Origin: an uncultured Frankiales bacterium
GTDB lineage: Bacteria; Actinomycetota; Actinomycetes; Mycobacteriales; SCTD01
NCBI GenBank assembly: GCA_946479905.1
Contig: CAMLIA010000222.1
Location: forward strand, 1 to 6,244
DNA length: 6,244 nt
Direction: 5' to 3'
Shown: positions 5,456-6,244 of the stretch, in pieces
Layout of the letters: the number at the start of each line of letters is the position of its first letter
Position numbering within the stretch: position 1 is the first letter of the stretch
The notes under the pieces: model-generated
What the model was told of the DNA's origin: nothing
Database searches by the model: none
The model's input: the letters and a program-made list of their open reading frames with translations, nothing else
Position numbers and translations under genes: made by a program

Positions 5456-6244
5456 GTGGCAGACATCGAGATCGGCATCGGGAAGTCCGGGCGCAGGGCC
5501 TACGGCTTCGACGACATCGCCATCGTCCCGTCCCGGCGCACCCGCGACCCGGAGGACGTCAGCCTGGCCTGGGAGATCGACGCCTACCGCTTCGAGCTGC
5601 CCCTCATGGCCAGCCCGATGGACGGCGTCGTCAGCCCCGACACGGCGGTGGCTCTCGGCCGGCTCGGCGGCCTCGGCGTCCTGGACCTCGAGGGCGTCTG
5701 GACGAGGTACGACGACCCCGAGCCGCTCCTCGTCGAGATCGCCGACCTGCCACCGGACCGGGCCGTCGACCGGATGCGCGAGATCTACTCCGAGCCCATC
5801 AAGGCCGACCTCATCACCGCGCGCGTCAAGCAGATCCGCGACTCCGGCGTGACGGTTGCCGCCTCGCTCACCCCGCAGCGGACCGTGCAGTTCGCCCAGA
5901 CGGTCATCGACGCGGGCGTCGACCTGTTCGTCATCCAGGGCACGGTCGTCTCCGCGGAGCACGTGTCCAGCCGCTCGGAACCCTTGAACCTCAAGCGGTT
6001 CATCGCCGAGCTCGACGTGCCGGTCATCGTCGGCGGCTGCGCGACGTACCAGTCCGCGCTGCACCTGATGCGCACCGGCGCCGCCGGCATCCTCGTCGGC
6101 GTCGGACCCGGCCAGGCCAACACGACCCGCGCCATCCTCGGCCTCGGCGTGCCGATGGCGACCTCCATCGCCGACGCGGCCGGCGCCCGGCGCGACTACC
6201 TCGACGAGTCCGGCGGCCGCTACGTGCACGTCATCGCCGACGGC
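5456..6244 (+). CDS. guaB3: GuaB3-family IMP dehydrogenase-related protein, 3' end cut off
   Basis: The first 263 residues are present; the family is normally about 370-380, so the C-terminal third lies outside the window. It is an IMPDH/GMP-reductase-type TIM barrel without CBS domains. Visible marks are YGFDDIAIVPSRRTRD (16-31), LPLMASPMDGVV (49-60), VPVIVGGCATYQSA (191-204), and VPMATSIADAAGARRDYLDE followed by GGRYVHVIADG at the end. The loop equivalent to the GuaB active site reads GVGPGQANTTR (216-226) and lacks the catalytic Cys. This fits my memory that actinobacterial GuaB3 proteins lack it; their physiological reaction is not settled, so I do not assign IMP dehydrogenase activity. 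There is no intein at the matching position. The GTG start lies 3 bp after the guaB stop with only a weak GGGAA upstream, so translation is probably coupled to guaB. The order guaB-guaB3 is common in actinobacteria. Confidence 0.92.
   Translation, partial: MADIEIGIGKSGRRAYGFDDIAIVPSRRTRDPEDVSLAWEIDAYRFELPLMASPMDGVVSPDTAVALGRLGGLGVLDLEGVWTRYDDPEPLLVEIADLPPDRAVDRMREIYSEPIKADLITARVKQIRDSGVTVAASLTPQRTVQFAQTVIDAGVDLFVIQGTVVSAEHVSSRSEPLNLKRFIAELDVPVIVGGCATYQSALHLMRTGAAGILVGVGPGQANTTRAILGLGVPMATSIADAAGARRDYLDESGGRYVHVIADG

Noticed and set aside
2648..6229. A 1193-codon open frame on the minus strand.
   Set aside because: It lies opposite the well-recognised guaB and guaB3 genes. Its translation is a low-complexity Asp/Val/Arg/Gly-rich mix, typical of the complement of GC-rich coding DNA.

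Overview
The window comes from a high-GC actinobacterium. Third codon positions are almost all G or C, GTG starts occur, and the middle and right parts carry a BldM-like response regulator next to guaB and guaB3. From memory, bldM, guaB and a second IMP dehydrogenase-like gene also lie close together in Streptomyces. The genus cannot be fixed from the sequence. BldM suggests a lineage related to spore-forming actinobacteria.

All five genes are on the + strand. Bases 119-1039 encode a helical-repeat (TPR-like) protein of unknown function. Bases 1040-1201 are a 162-bp regulatory gap with hairpins, a 14-bp palindrome, a repeated half-site and a sigma-28/WhiG-like promoter candidate. Bases 1202-2077 encode a GAF + histidine-kinase-like protein. 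It keeps the phosphoacceptor His box but has lost the ATP-binding motifs. It overlaps by 4 bp the response regulator gene at 2074-2703 (BldM family). A 103-bp gap with a hairpin and a TACGAT -10 element leads to guaB (2807-5452), followed 3 bp later by guaB3, which runs off the right edge.

The outstanding feature is a 377-residue intein (3743-4873) in GuaB. It has all class-1 splicing motifs and a LAGLIDADG homing endonuclease with both motifs. It splits the active-site motif GPG|SICTTR two residues before the catalytic cysteine, so GuaB cannot be active until the intein is removed. Spliced GuaB would be 504 residues, the normal family length.

The genes fall into two functional groups. One is a probable developmental signalling pair: a His-box protein of Spo0B/ChpT-like architecture translationally coupled to BldM. 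The other is a guanine-nucleotide pair, GuaB and GuaB3. The promoter and operator proposals come from pattern reading and are much less certain than the gene calls.
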